Positions 1 through 8,707 of a DNA stretch of 64,000 bases are shown piece by piece. The DNA lies in NCBI GenBank assembly GCA_046349775.1, contig JAXMBS010000017.1:1-64000 (forward strand). The letters are read 5' to 3'. The stretch is from JAEUIG01 sp046349775 (GTDB taxonomy: Bacteria; Planctomycetota; Planctomycetia; Planctomycetales; Planctomycetaceae). Numbering within the stretch: position 1 is the stretch's first letter; each line of letters begins with the position of its first letter. The notes under the pieces were generated by a model that ran no database searches, was not told the origin of the DNA, and saw only the letters and a list, made by a program, of their open reading frames with translations. Both the position numbers and the translations under genes were made by a program.

Positions 1-375
1 CATGGGTATCCGTGCGTGGCCGACGCTGCCATCTCGGAAATGGACGCCGCCGACTTTCACGGCGTGATCTGCCCCGGCGGCTGGATGCCGGACAAACTGC
101 GGCGCGATCCCAAAGTGCTCGAATTGCTGTGTGAATTCGATGCCAAGCGCAAGCTGATCGCGGCGATCTGCCACGGCGGCTGGATGCCGATCTCCGCCGG
201 GATTTACCGCGGCGTGAAAGTCACCGGCTCTCCCGGCATCAAGGATGATCTCATCAACGCCGGAGCGGCGTGGTTGGATGTCGAGGTCGTCGTCGACCGG
301 CACTTCGTCAGCAGCCGCAAACCCTCGGACCTGCCCGCCTTCTGCCGGGCCATCGTCAAGTTCCTCGCCGGGTAG
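1..375 (+). CDS. DJ-1/PfpI family protein, 3' part
   Basis: The gene enters from outside the window: the frame is open from base 1 (HGYPC...), so the GTG at 16 is probably internal. The visible part matches the C-terminal half of PfpI/DJ-1 glutamine-amidotransferase-like proteins. It carries the strand-turn segment GVICPGGWMPD and the nucleophile elbow AAICHGGW, with the conserved Cys at codon 169-171. Members are intracellular cysteine hydrolases or deglycases; the substrate here cannot be told. The stop is a few bases before a palindromic repeat. Confidence 0.85.
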   Translation, partial: HGYPCVADAAISEMDAADFHGVICPGGWMPDKLRRDPKVLELLCEFDAKRKLIAAICHGGWMPISAGIYRGVKVTGSPGIKDDLINAGAAWLDVEVVVDRHFVSSRKPSDLPAFCRAIVKFLAG

Positions 376-378
376 AAC

Positions 379-452
379 GTAGGGTGGGCTGTGCCCGCCA
401 GCGAACATGACAATCGTTTCCCACCGGGATTGGTGGGCACAGCCCACCCTAC
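379..452. repeat. Palindromic repeat, GTAGGGTGGGC family, copy 1
   Basis: Two 22-base arms (379-400 and 431-452) are near-perfect inverted copies around a 30-base loop. The right arm reads TGGTGGGCACAGCCCACCC and on. Similar arms occur at 14782-14848 and singly at 18916-18937. The element lies between two convergent genes, and the tadC stop codon (449-451) is inside its right arm. It could act as a bidirectional terminator or be a REP-like mobile element. Confidence 0.85.
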
Positions 453-1372
453 CCCAAGAAGTCGCCCGTCAGGAATCCGAGAATGAACGGCCCCAGGATG
501 ATGATCACCGTGGCCGCCATGATCAGGATCGCCGGCGCCAGCATCTTCACGGCCGCTTCGCCGGCGATCGTCTCCGCCCGCTGAGTCCGTTTGACCCGCA
601 GGAAGTCCGCCTGCGTCCGGAACAGCACCGCCAGCGGCGTCCCCAATTGCTCTCCCTGTATGATCGCGCCGATGATGCTCGTCATCTCGTCGTCGGACAG
701 CCGCTGCCGCAGCGCTTCCAGCGCCGCCGTGCGGCTCTTCCCCATGTTCATCTCGGCGAGGACGCGGCCGAACTCCACGCCGACGGGATGGTCGCGAAAC
801 TCGGAGACCGCCTGCCGCAGGGCGTTCAGGAACGTCGAACCGGCCTCCATCAGCAGTGTGAGCAGATCCAGCAGAAACGGCAGTCGCAGCTTGATCTTGA
901 ACAGCCGCTGCGCCGCCTGCTTCGCCAGCTTCCGCCGCAACAGGACTCCGACGAGGACCGCCAGCAGGACACCCAGCACGAGTCCCGGCGGTCCCATGAT
1001 CTGCATGCAGAAATAGACAATCGGCACGCTCCAGAACGCCGACTGAATTTCAATTTTTGCCAGCCATTCTTCGGCCGTCCAGCAGCGTGAGTGCCCGGCC
1101 GCGAGAATCTGCCGATTGATCTCCGGCAACTGGTCGCGAAACGCCCGCCGGTTGAGCGCGGCCAGGCTCTGCATCAGCGGCTGCAGCAACCGGTACAACA
1201 GGCTCGTCCGGCGCAGCTCATTGATACGACTGACGTCATACCGCCACTCGTCGTCCTGCGTCAGGTCTTCAGTGGCCAGCGACCGGGCCATCGTCCAGAT
1301 GACGAGCAGCACCGCCGCCCCCAACATGACGCTGGAAGCCAACGGAAGGGTGATGTCGACGGCGAGAGGCAT
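449..1372 (-). CDS. Type II secretion system F / TadC-like inner-membrane protein
   Basis: 307 residues, the usual TadC length. An N-terminal membrane segment (about residues 10-27), a central pair (about 115-145) and a C-terminal hydrophobic hairpin (about 280-305) flank a cytoplasmic T2SF domain containing LPFLLDLLTLLMEAGSTFLNAL and then GEQLGTPLAVLFRTQAD, both typical of TadC. It would be part of the inner-membrane platform of a Tad/Flp pilus. No tadA, tadB or pilin gene is visible downstream; partners may lie elsewhere. It ends a leftward run with the RNase HII-like gene 101 bases upstream. The stop codon lies in a palindromic repeat. Confidence 0.85.
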   Translation of the reverse strand: MPLAVDITLPLASSVMLGAAVLLVIWTMARSLATEDLTQDDEWRYDVSRINELRRTSLLYRLLQPLMQSLAALNRRAFRDQLPEINRQILAAGHSRCWTAEEWLAKIEIQSAFWSVPIVYFCMQIMGPPGLVLGVLLAVLVGVLLRRKLAKQAAQRLFKIKLRLPFLLDLLTLLMEAGSTFLNALRQAVSEFRDHPVGVEFGRVLAEMNMGKSRTAALEALRQRLSDDEMTSIIGAIIQGEQLGTPLAVLFRTQADFLRVKRTQRAETIAGEAAVKMLAPAILIMAATVIIILGPFILGFLTGDFLG

Positions 1373-1473
1373 ACTGTCAGTCTAATCGACAACCGCAGGT
1401 CCATTCGAGCAAGACTGCATCGCGGCTCAGTCGCATGTCCCGACCTCCGACATCTGATCTCCGACCTCCGATT

Positions 1474-2478
1474 TCACCGCTCGCGCCACAGTACCTGATC
1501 GGGGATTCCGAGTTCTGACTGGACCGCGGCGATCTCGGCACGGAAGCGCCGCGCGTCGTTGGGGTAGCCCTTTGTCGGCTGCAGTTCGGGCAGATGTTGC
1601 CGCCAGAACCCGTTGAACGCCTCCATCGACAGTTCGCGGACGTACTTCGACACCATCGACGCCACCGCCACCGGCAGGTGCCGCTCCCCGCGGGCTTCAA
1701 ACCGCAATTCGGAATCACCCAGCCGATAGCGGCTGCTCTCCAGCCCCTCTTCCAGGCACATCGGCAGTATGCCGAACACGTCGGCGAGCAGCGCCTGATA
1801 GTGGCTGCGGCCGCCGTGCTTGTCGGCGATGACGAGCGCCGGCCCGTCCTGCGATGGCTCCCAGGCTCGCCGCAGAAGTTCGAGAGTCGTGCGCGAAAGG
1901 GCTGCTCCCTTCCCTCCCAGCGTCTCGATCAAGCCGTTGAACCGTTCGGTCAGCACGATGTCGCCGGCGACTCGCCGCAGTCGCACGCCGGACGTTTCAA
2001 ACTCCTGTTGCAGCCGATCATTGAAGTCAGCGACTTCATGTTCATCGGCCACGTGAGGCAAGCGCAGCGCCAGGCCGTCGCGGCCGAACCAGCGCTCGGC
2101 ACAGTCGCACGACGGAACTGTGTCGCACAGGTGCCGCCACAGGTCGGCCAGTGACGCGAACGTCGCCTGGGAACCCAAGAGGGCGAGTACCGACGTTTCG
2201 AGCGGACCGAGTCCGCGCGCCGGATTGTAGACCTGTTTGGAATCGGCGACGTGCAGCCGGGCCGCGCGGGCTTTGACGGCAAGGGCGCCATCGTTTGCAG
2301 AGCGCGGCGCCGATGCCTTGATTCCCCGCGGGGGGCGTTGGGAAATCACGCGTCGCAACGCGCGCCACAGATCAAGCTCGCCGGCGTCTCCCGGCACTTC
2401 CCACACGGTGACAGTGACCACCAGCGGACCCAGATTCGGCCCGTAGCCCGCTTCGTCGATTCCGATGACCAGCGACAT
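1474..2478 (-). CDS. Divergent RNase HII-like protein
   Basis: 334 residues, about half as long again as ordinary RNase HII. The N-terminus IGIDEAGYGPNLGPLVV parallels the RNase HII motif GIDEAGRGPLAGPVV (D8, E9). Further parallels are DSK at 79-81, an IADK strand with D219, and VASMVSKYVRE followed by TKGYPND (about 271-308), which resembles the AASI-AK-RD and HKGYGT region. The fourth acidic position appears to be Glu (E265 in GERHLP) rather than Asp. A role in cleaving RNA in RNA/DNA hybrids is plausible, but the insertions and the Asp-to-Glu change leave it uncertain. It follows mnmE by 39 bases on the same strand. Confidence 0.6.
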   Translation of the reverse strand: MSLVIGIDEAGYGPNLGPLVVTVTVWEVPGDAGELDLWRALRRVISQRPPRGIKASAPRSANDGALAVKARAARLHVADSKQVYNPARGLGPLETSVLALLGSQATFASLADLWRHLCDTVPSCDCAERWFGRDGLALRLPHVADEHEVADFNDRLQQEFETSGVRLRRVAGDIVLTERFNGLIETLGGKGAALSRTTLELLRRAWEPSQDGPALVIADKHGGRSHYQALLADVFGILPMCLEEGLESSRYRLGDSELRFEARGERHLPVAVASMVSKYVRELSMEAFNGFWRQHLPELQPTKGYPNDARRFRAEIAAVQSELGIPDQVLWRER

Positions 2479-2517
2479 CCGTGACGCGCTCCTCTTCGAG
2501 TCCCGGCTAATCGACGC

Positions 2518-3892
2518 CTATTTCCCGATGCAGAACCGGCTGAAGATTCGATCGAGCACGTCGTCGGTCGTCACCTGTCCGGCGATCTGTCCGGTCTGCT
2601 CCAATGCCGCCCGGAGCTCGACGGCGATCAATTCATCCCCCGCCCGGGCGTCGAGCAACCCGATCGCGTTGCCAATCGCCAAACGTGCGCTTCGCAGGCT
2701 ATCGCGGCACCGTGCTGCCGTCGAGCCCAGCAACTCACCGACGTGCTGGCCGCGCTGGTCCACCCGGTTTGCGATCTTGCTCTTCAGTTCACCCAGGCCA
2801 AGGCCGGTGTGGGCACTGACCGCACTGGCGCCCCGTTCCGAAAGTTGCGGATCGAGCTCCGCCTTCGTCGTAATCGTCAACAGTTGACGCGTCAACCGGG
2901 CACACGTGTCCCGCCGTGCGACATTGAGGTCTTGTTGAGCCGGCGACAGATCGCTCGCCGTGCACCACACGACGAGGTCGGCATCGGCGATCCGCTGCCG
3001 ACCGGCGTCCTGCGCGGCGATCGAGATTTCGTCCGTGGCGGCTTCCGTGCCCGCCGTGTCGAGGAGTTCCAACGGGCAGTCGTGCCAGGTGACAGCGGCC
3101 CGCAGCCAGTCGCGGGTGGTGCCCGGCGGCCGGCGAGACGAGGGCCGCCTCCCGGCCGCACAGGGCATTGAACAGCATGCTCTTCCCGGCATTCGGCAGC
3201 CCGGCCAGCGCAACGACCGGCCGCGCGTTTGCCTGCAGCCGGCGATCGGCACGGGCCGCGAGTCCGTCGATCGTTGCCGCGGCGGCCGCCAGCCGCGACC
3301 GGAATTGATCCCGTTCAACGAACTCGATGTCCTCGTCGACGAAGTCCAGCCCTGCTTCGAGGTCCGCCAGGTCGAGCAGCAGCGTCTCATGCAGCCGGGC
3401 GATGTGCGTCGACATGCCTCCCGCGAGCTGCGCGAGCGCCGCCGACAACTGCACGTCGTCAGCGGCGTCGATCACACCGAGGACAGCCTCCGCCTGCAGC
3501 AGGTCGATCCGGCCGGCGGTGAATGCGCGCAGGGTGAATTCGCCGGCGCGGGCCGGTCGCGCTCCTGCCGCGAACAATGCCGACAGCAGTGCCTCGAGCA
3601 ACGGCGGCGAACCGATGCTGTGCAGTTCAATGGCCGGCTGCCCCGTGTAGCTGCGGGCGCCCGGCCAATACCAGGCCTCGAGGGGGAGCGGGGTGCGCAC
3701 TCCCTCGAGCACGGCGTGTCCGCGATGCCGCGCCGGTTGGCGCGCCGTCCGCCACTCGTCCGGATGCAACGGGACAAACACTCGCTCGGCAATGGCGCGG
3801 ACGTTGTCCCCCGTCAGCCGCACGACGCCGCGGCCGGCCGGTCCCGGCGGACTGGCAAGGGCGGCGATGGCATCGGTAAGCGAAATACTCAT
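2518..3892 (-). CDS. mnmE: tRNA modification GTPase MnmE (one frameshift)
   Basis: MnmE, with MnmG, makes the cmnm5 modification at U34 of certain tRNAs. The N-terminal folate-binding domain, the G1 loop GLPNAGKS and the end of the effector region read in one frame. From TTRDWL onward, through the DTAG box, to the C-terminal CIGK signature they read in another. The break is one extra base in CCC at 3122-3124 (minus strand GCCGGGCACC where GCCGGCACC is expected). I take this as a likely sequence error, because the product is otherwise complete. ATG 3892 is chosen over GTG 3907 because MSISLTDAIAAL matches the family start. The HEAT/TPR gene is 47 bases upstream on the same strand. Confidence 0.88.
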
Positions 3893-3939
3893 GGCGTGCG
3901 GCGGCACGACGATCTTCGAGCGGGCAGACGCTCGCCGGT

Positions 3940-6717
3940 CTACAGCGACTCGAGCGGGTCCGACTGACCGGCCGGCACGTCATCGGGATCGTTCTGCGAA
4001 TCGGGCGACGCCGGCGGATGAGCCAGCAGCTCCTGGAATTCGGGCACGGACTGTAAGACTTTGAGGTCCGCATCGTTCTTGATGAAGTCGATCATCGTGA
4101 AGCCGTACTGCATGGCGGCTCGCAGATGCTGCAGTGCGGCGGCCTGGTACTCGTTGCGCCGCTGCACGTCCGCTTCGGCGGTGCTGCCCTGCAGTTTCTC
4201 CACGGCGCGTCCATAGACGCAGGCCGCGTTGTATTCGAACCCCCAGCTCTTCGGGAAATCGGGCGCAGCGGTGCGAATCTGCTGCACGCCCGCGGCCAGA
4301 TCCCCCTGCATGACCGTCACGATGGCCTGGCCCGTGATGGCCAGCGAGTTCAGAGAATCCAGCTTGCACGCGAGGGCAAAATCGGCGCCGGCCTCTGCGA
4401 GCTTGCCGTCCAGCAGCCGAATGTGCCCCCGGTTCGCATACGCATCGGCGTACTCGGGATCGAACGAGATCGCCAGGTCCAGCAGCTTCTCGGCCCGGGT
4501 CCGGTCCCCGGTGTCGTTCGCCTGGGCGGCCAGTTGGGCGTAGGGTGCGGCGGGCGATGTGGCATTGATCTGGATCAACGCGCGATTGGCCTGCTGCCGG
4601 CGGCGTGGCTCCGCCGTGCGGCGCGCCGTCATCAGTGCCTCCCGCGCCGTGCTGTCGCCGATGTTCGCCAGCGCATTGCAGATGACGCTCCACGTTTCAA
4701 TCGAGGCGTCTGCGTTCAGCGCCTGCGAGAGCCGCCGTACGGTGTCGGCATTCGGGTCGGTCGCCAGGATTCGCGACGCCACTTCGACCAGCGGCAGGTT
4801 GGCCGACGTCAAGGCCTCGATTGCCAGCGGCCGCATCTGCGGAGCGCGAACAGCCAGCATCGCCTCGAGCACGGCGGCCTGGGATACGGCATTCAGCTTC
4901 GCATAGCGCGCCGCCAGTTCCGGAATGACATCCGCGCCAGGTTGCGAGACGATCTGAATCAGTCGCTCGCTGCCGCCGTCGATCGCATCCAGTTGTTTGA
5001 GCAACAGCGGAATCGCACGACGGTCGCGCGTCCGCACCAGCAGGTTTTGCGTATTGCCGTCGACCGGAGGCGTTGCCAGCAGCGTCAGCGCATAATTGCC
5101 GGCCAGTTCTTCGCTGCGCGGATCAGTCCGCGCGACGAGCTGGGTGTAGGCCTCGGCACGGAGGTCCGGATCCTTGTCGGCGAGTCCGGCCGACAGCATG
5201 TCGACGATCTGCGGATGACCGAGTCGAACCAGCGCCCGGAGCGCCGCCAGCCGCAGTCGCGGGTCGGTCGACCGGTAATACCCGGCGATCTTGTCGATCC
5301 ACTCGCTGCGCGGGAACCGCGCCAGGACGTCGACGACCGCCGCCGTCTGCGAGACGCTGAACGTATCGAGCTGTTTGCGCAAGGCCGCATGGGCTTCCGG
5401 GAATCGCGAACCGGCCAGACTCGCCACCGCCGCGCGTTGGGTCGCCTCGTCCGGCGAACCGGTCGATCGGATCAGCCGCTCCAGGGCCTCCGGCTCCTGA
5501 TACTCCCGCAGCGCGTGCAGCGCCTGGAGACGGATATTCGCGTCACTGTCGTCGCAGGCCGCCAGAACCAGCGGCAACTCGCGCCGTCCCAGTCGGGCGC
5601 CGGCGTACTGGAGTGCGGCCGCGCGCGACAGGCGGTGCCCGCGCGCCAGTTCGTTGCGGAGGTTGTCGCGCGGCACGGCTTCCATGGCCGTCCGCAGCGC
5701 CGCCGACATGGCCGACTCGACGCTGCGGTGCACGGCGACGACCTGACCGTAGGCCGGAAACTCTTCCGGTTCCTGGCCGGGGGGCAGCACCAGATGCAGT
5801 TCGCTGACGGCCGCGGGGATCTGCGGCATCTGGGCGTATTGCAGACCCATTTCCTGCGGCGATCCGGTCCTGAGCCAGCCCCAGACCTGCTCGTCGGGCG
5901 TCGCCGCTGCCGGACCCCAGGCGACGACGGCACGCACGACTCCGGCAGCTCCCAGCACATCCAGCGCATCGGCCAGTTGGGCCGCATTGATCGTGTTCAA
6001 TTCTCCGCCGACCGTCAGCAGAGCGGCGCAGTTCTGTGGCCCAAGGCGTTCGATGCGCAGACCGAGCACGCCCCGTTCGTAGGCATTGATATCCAGCTCC
6101 TCCGTGCCGCGCTCCCACTTCACGGAGAGCTTGAGCGTTGGCACCGCCGCCGCCGAGTCGATCCCCGCGTACGCCAGCCAGGCCGTCGTGCTGCCGCCGC
6201 CGGGGACCTGCAGACTCTCGGGAGGGGCAGGCAGCACCTGCAGTTGTCCGGCGAACTGGATCAACGTGCGCGCCAGGAGTCCCGGGGCGTCGGCGAGCCG
6301 AAACTCCTTGCCGTCCGCCTGCAGCAGGATATTGGCTGTCGGGATCGTAATCGGCGCGTCGGTCAGATTGATCAGCACCAGCTTTGTCGCGAAATACCGC
6401 ACGCCATCGGCGGTATAGAGGTTCGAGTTGGCGATGCTCGGACTCTCGATCATCAGCACGAGCCCGCGCTCACGAGTCGCGGCCGGCGCTGACGCTTCAG
6501 CTTCGAGCGCGTCGAGCCGGCGCAGCAGGTCTTCGACCGTCGGCTGCTGATCGGCGGCCGCGTCGGGCGTCGCTGCCTCCGCGTCGCTGCGCGGAGCGGC
6601 GGCGGCAGGCGGGCGCCGGAGGCCGCGCGGGCGGAACTGCCCGAAGGCCGGCGCCGCGAGTGTCGCGACCGTCAGCGCAGCGATCATCCAGAGGCTCGAG
6701 GTGCGCCGCTTCATCAC
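3940..6717 (-). CDS. Secreted HEAT-repeat and TPR protein
   Basis: 925 residues. An N-terminal signal peptide (MMKRRTSSLWMIAALTVATL, cleavage after AFG) is followed by a proline/alanine-rich stretch and a beta-rich domain (about 85-330). HEAT-like helical repeats follow (about 350-690: NIRLQALHALREYQ, DPRLRLAALRALVRLG, DPDLRAEAYTQLV). TPR-like repeats come last (about 705-890: AEKLLDLAISFDPEYADAYANRG). The tail is Pro/Asp/Ser-rich. It is probably an exported scaffold; no catalytic motif is seen. It is first in the leftward run ahead of mnmE. Confidence 0.75.
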   Translation of the reverse strand: MMKRRTSSLWMIAALTVATLAAPAFGQFRPRGLRRPPAAAAPRSDAEAATPDAAADQQPTVEDLLRRLDALEAEASAPAATRERGLVLMIESPSIANSNLYTADGVRYFATKLVLINLTDAPITIPTANILLQADGKEFRLADAPGLLARTLIQFAGQLQVLPAPPESLQVPGGGSTTAWLAYAGIDSAAAVPTLKLSVKWERGTEELDINAYERGVLGLRIERLGPQNCAALLTVGGELNTINAAQLADALDVLGAAGVVRAVVAWGPAAATPDEQVWGWLRTGSPQEMGLQYAQMPQIPAAVSELHLVLPPGQEPEEFPAYGQVVAVHRSVESAMSAALRTAMEAVPRDNLRNELARGHRLSRAAALQYAGARLGRRELPLVLAACDDSDANIRLQALHALREYQEPEALERLIRSTGSPDEATQRAAVASLAGSRFPEAHAALRKQLDTFSVSQTAAVVDVLARFPRSEWIDKIAGYYRSTDPRLRLAALRALVRLGHPQIVDMLSAGLADKDPDLRAEAYTQLVARTDPRSEELAGNYALTLLATPPVDGNTQNLLVRTRDRRAIPLLLKQLDAIDGGSERLIQIVSQPGADVIPELAARYAKLNAVSQAAVLEAMLAVRAPQMRPLAIEALTSANLPLVEVASRILATDPNADTVRRLSQALNADASIETWSVICNALANIGDSTAREALMTARRTAEPRRRQQANRALIQINATSPAAPYAQLAAQANDTGDRTRAEKLLDLAISFDPEYADAYANRGHIRLLDGKLAEAGADFALACKLDSLNSLAITGQAIVTVMQGDLAAGVQQIRTAAPDFPKSWGFEYNAACVYGRAVEKLQGSTAEADVQRRNEYQAAALQHLRAAMQYGFTMIDFIKNDADLKVLQSVPEFQELLAHPPASPDSQNDPDDVPAGQSDPLESL

Positions 6718-7025
6718 AGACTTTCGAAATTCCTCCGGGCGTTATGGTCATTGCATCATAGCGGTTCATTTGTGGCAGTGGGGAGTTCAGAGCGCGAAGT
6801 GTCCCGGACAGTGCTGTCGTCGTTGCAGAGGGGGACGTGACGTCAACGGTCCGGAACGTTGCCCAGATCTGTCCATATTGACACCCTGAATGGCGCGTGT
6901 ACCATCAACTTCCGAATTCCTGTCATCGTTGATCGACGTTCGCCGATTTTCGGCCGGTTGCGATTCCGCGACCTGCACCGGTTCGCCGGAGGCGAGCGAT
7001 CGAAGTCTCAGGGGGCGCGACACGG

Positions 7026-7919
7026 ATGCGTTTTCGCCGCCACGGGGCTGATCTGGTCGTTGATGCGCCTGCGAAGCTGAACCTGTTTCTGGAAGTCCGC
7101 GGGAAGCGGCCGGACGGCTACCACGAACTCGAAACCCTGATGGTCGCCATCGGGCTGTGCGACACGCTGCGGTTCTCGCCGCAAGCAGCGCCCGGTGTGG
7201 AACTGCGTGCCCACTTTGCCTGCGATTCCGATGCGCAGGGCTTTCCCTTGGGCGAAGACAACCTGATCGTACGCGCGGCGCAGTTGCTGGCGCGCACCGC
7301 CGGCATTGAGCGCGGCGTTGCCATCGACGTCCTCAAGCGGATTCCGCCGGCTTCGGGTCTGGGCGGGGGCTCCAGCGACGCGGCCGCGACGCTCGTCGCG
7401 CTCAACCGCCTGTGGGGCGCCGGACTTGGCTTTGACGAACTGGATCAGCTCGCTGCACAGCTCGGCAGCGATTTGAATTTCTTCATCCGCTCACCCCTAA
7501 TGGCGCTCTGCGGCGGTCGCGGCGAAATCGTTGAACCGCGTCGCTTGCAGCGGACACTGCATTTCGTCGTGCTGCGCCCGCCCGGGGGATTGTCGACCGC
7601 GGCCGTATTCCGCGAGTGGCGCCGGGACGTCCACGAGCCGCGATCCGCGGCGACGTTGCTGGATCAGCTGAACAACGGCGGCGGGACCGCAATCAACAGT
7701 CTGTTCAACGCGCTCACGGCGCCGGCAGCGCGACTCAGCGACGAAATCGCCGCCGGGCTGCGGGCGCTGCGCGATGCGGGGGGCGACTCGGCCCTGATGA
7801 CCGGCAGCGGCAGCGCCTGCTTCTGCCTGTGTGAGAGTGCCCGGCAGGCGCGGCGCGTGGGGAGTCGCCTCCGGCAGCGGGCGGCCGGACGAGTCTGGGT
7901 TGTGAACACCGGCATTTGA
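7026..7919 (+). CDS. ispE: 4-diphosphocytidyl-2-C-methyl-D-erythritol kinase
   Basis: IspE phosphorylates CDP-ME in the non-mevalonate isoprenoid pathway. 297 residues, normal for the family. The substrate motif APAKLNLFLEVRGKRPDGYH sits near the N-terminus. The GHMP-kinase glycine loop PPASGLGGGSSDAAAT (about 102-117) and the C-terminal MTGSGSACF loop (about 258-266) are intact. The ATG at 7026 gives a standard start. spoVG follows 64 bases later on the same strand, an arrangement that also occurs in other bacteria. Confidence 0.95.
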   Translation: MRFRRHGADLVVDAPAKLNLFLEVRGKRPDGYHELETLMVAIGLCDTLRFSPQAAPGVELRAHFACDSDAQGFPLGEDNLIVRAAQLLARTAGIERGVAIDVLKRIPPASGLGGGSSDAAATLVALNRLWGAGLGFDELDQLAAQLGSDLNFFIRSPLMALCGGRGEIVEPRRLQRTLHFVVLRPPGGLSTAAVFREWRRDVHEPRSAATLLDQLNNGGGTAINSLFNALTAPAARLSDEIAAGLRALRDAGGDSALMTGSGSACFCLCESARQARRVGSRLRQRAAGRVWVVNTGI

Positions 7920-7972
7920 CAGGACGGGCGGATGGGCGCTGGACCGCTCGAGCCTCAGCACGTGTTTCCGCA

Positions 7973-7978
7973 GGGAGG
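7973..7978 (+). promoter_or_regulatory. Shine-Dalgarno site of spoVG
   Basis: GGGAGG lies 5 bases before the GTG at 7984 and decides that start codon for spoVG, since no ATG in this frame gives the family N-terminus. Confidence 0.7.
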
Positions 7979-7983
7979 TTGAC

Positions 7984-8646
7984 GTGGAAATCACCGAAGT
8001 GCGAATCAAGCTGGCCGACGAAGTCCGCGAGCGGCTGCATGCGTTCTGCTCCATCACCCTGGACGGTTGCTTCGTCATCCGCGACTTGAAGATCATCGAA
8101 GGCGCGAGAGGCCCGTTTGTCGCGATGCCCAGCCGCAAGCTGACCGATCGCTGCATTGCTCCGTCGCGGCACCTCTGCCAGGATGCGTAAGAACTGGCCG
8201 CGCGCGCCTGCACGCGCGGCTCTTACCGCGGGTACGTGGGGCAATGCGGCGTGCGGCTCCCGGAACGGCGTCCCGTCCGCATCCGGACGTGACGGCCGCT
8301 CCCAAGCTCGTATGCGGACATCGCTCACCCGATCAACTCCGCCTGCCGGGAAGCGATCCAGGCCCGTGTCCTCGACGCGTATAAACAGGAGCTGGTCCTG
8401 GCCCAGCAGCCGGGCTACGTCTGTCGTTATGACGATTTCGGCGGCGACGAATTCGATCAGTTCGATGACTGGTCCGAACCGGCCACCGCGGCGCCCCTGG
8501 GCGACGGTCGGAGAGTTGAGCCGCCCAGCCCGCTGCCGGGTCCGCATATTTCGCGCCGTGGTGACGAACCGCGGACCAATCTGCACGCGCCTGTGGCGGT
8601 GTCGCAATCGATGGCCGATGAAGAATTCGGTGTCGGACTCGACTGA
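7984..8646 (+). CDS. spoVG: SpoVG family protein with zinc-ribbon-like insert (frameshifted)
   Basis: The N-terminal SpoVG part, MEITEVRIKL...LDGCFVIRDLKIIEG...FVAMPSRKL, reads in the start frame. The C-terminal SpoVG part resumes at 8311 in the same frame (YADIAHPINSACREAIQARV, then an acidic tail) and stops at 8646. The 150 bases between are out of frame because of at least two indels (near 8154 and 8310). Their codons fit a Cys-rich insert beginning RC-H-C after SRKLTD, as I recall for planctomycete SpoVG proteins. SpoVG proteins bind nucleic acid and regulate expression. The open frame alone gives 68 residues, a truncated product. Confidence 0.7.
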
Positions 8647-8707
8647 TTGCGCACCAGGGCCCCGGTGCTTGCAACGGCCAGGACGCTGTGACGTACGCGC
8701 AGGGGCC

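Noticed and set aside
4126..6492. A 788-codon open frame on the plus strand opposite the HEAT/TPR gene
   Set aside because: It is rich in Arg, Gln and His with no domain, and mirrors a gene with signal peptide and repeats. Long antisense frames are expected at this GC content. The same applies to the frames at 35761-37341(-), 31471-32622(-), 12779-13963(+), 15102-16334(+) and 61671-62831(+).
6878..6904. Promoter TTGACA-N15-TACCAT before ispE
   Set aside because: The -35 is perfect, but the spacer is short and the -10 poor; not strong enough to list.
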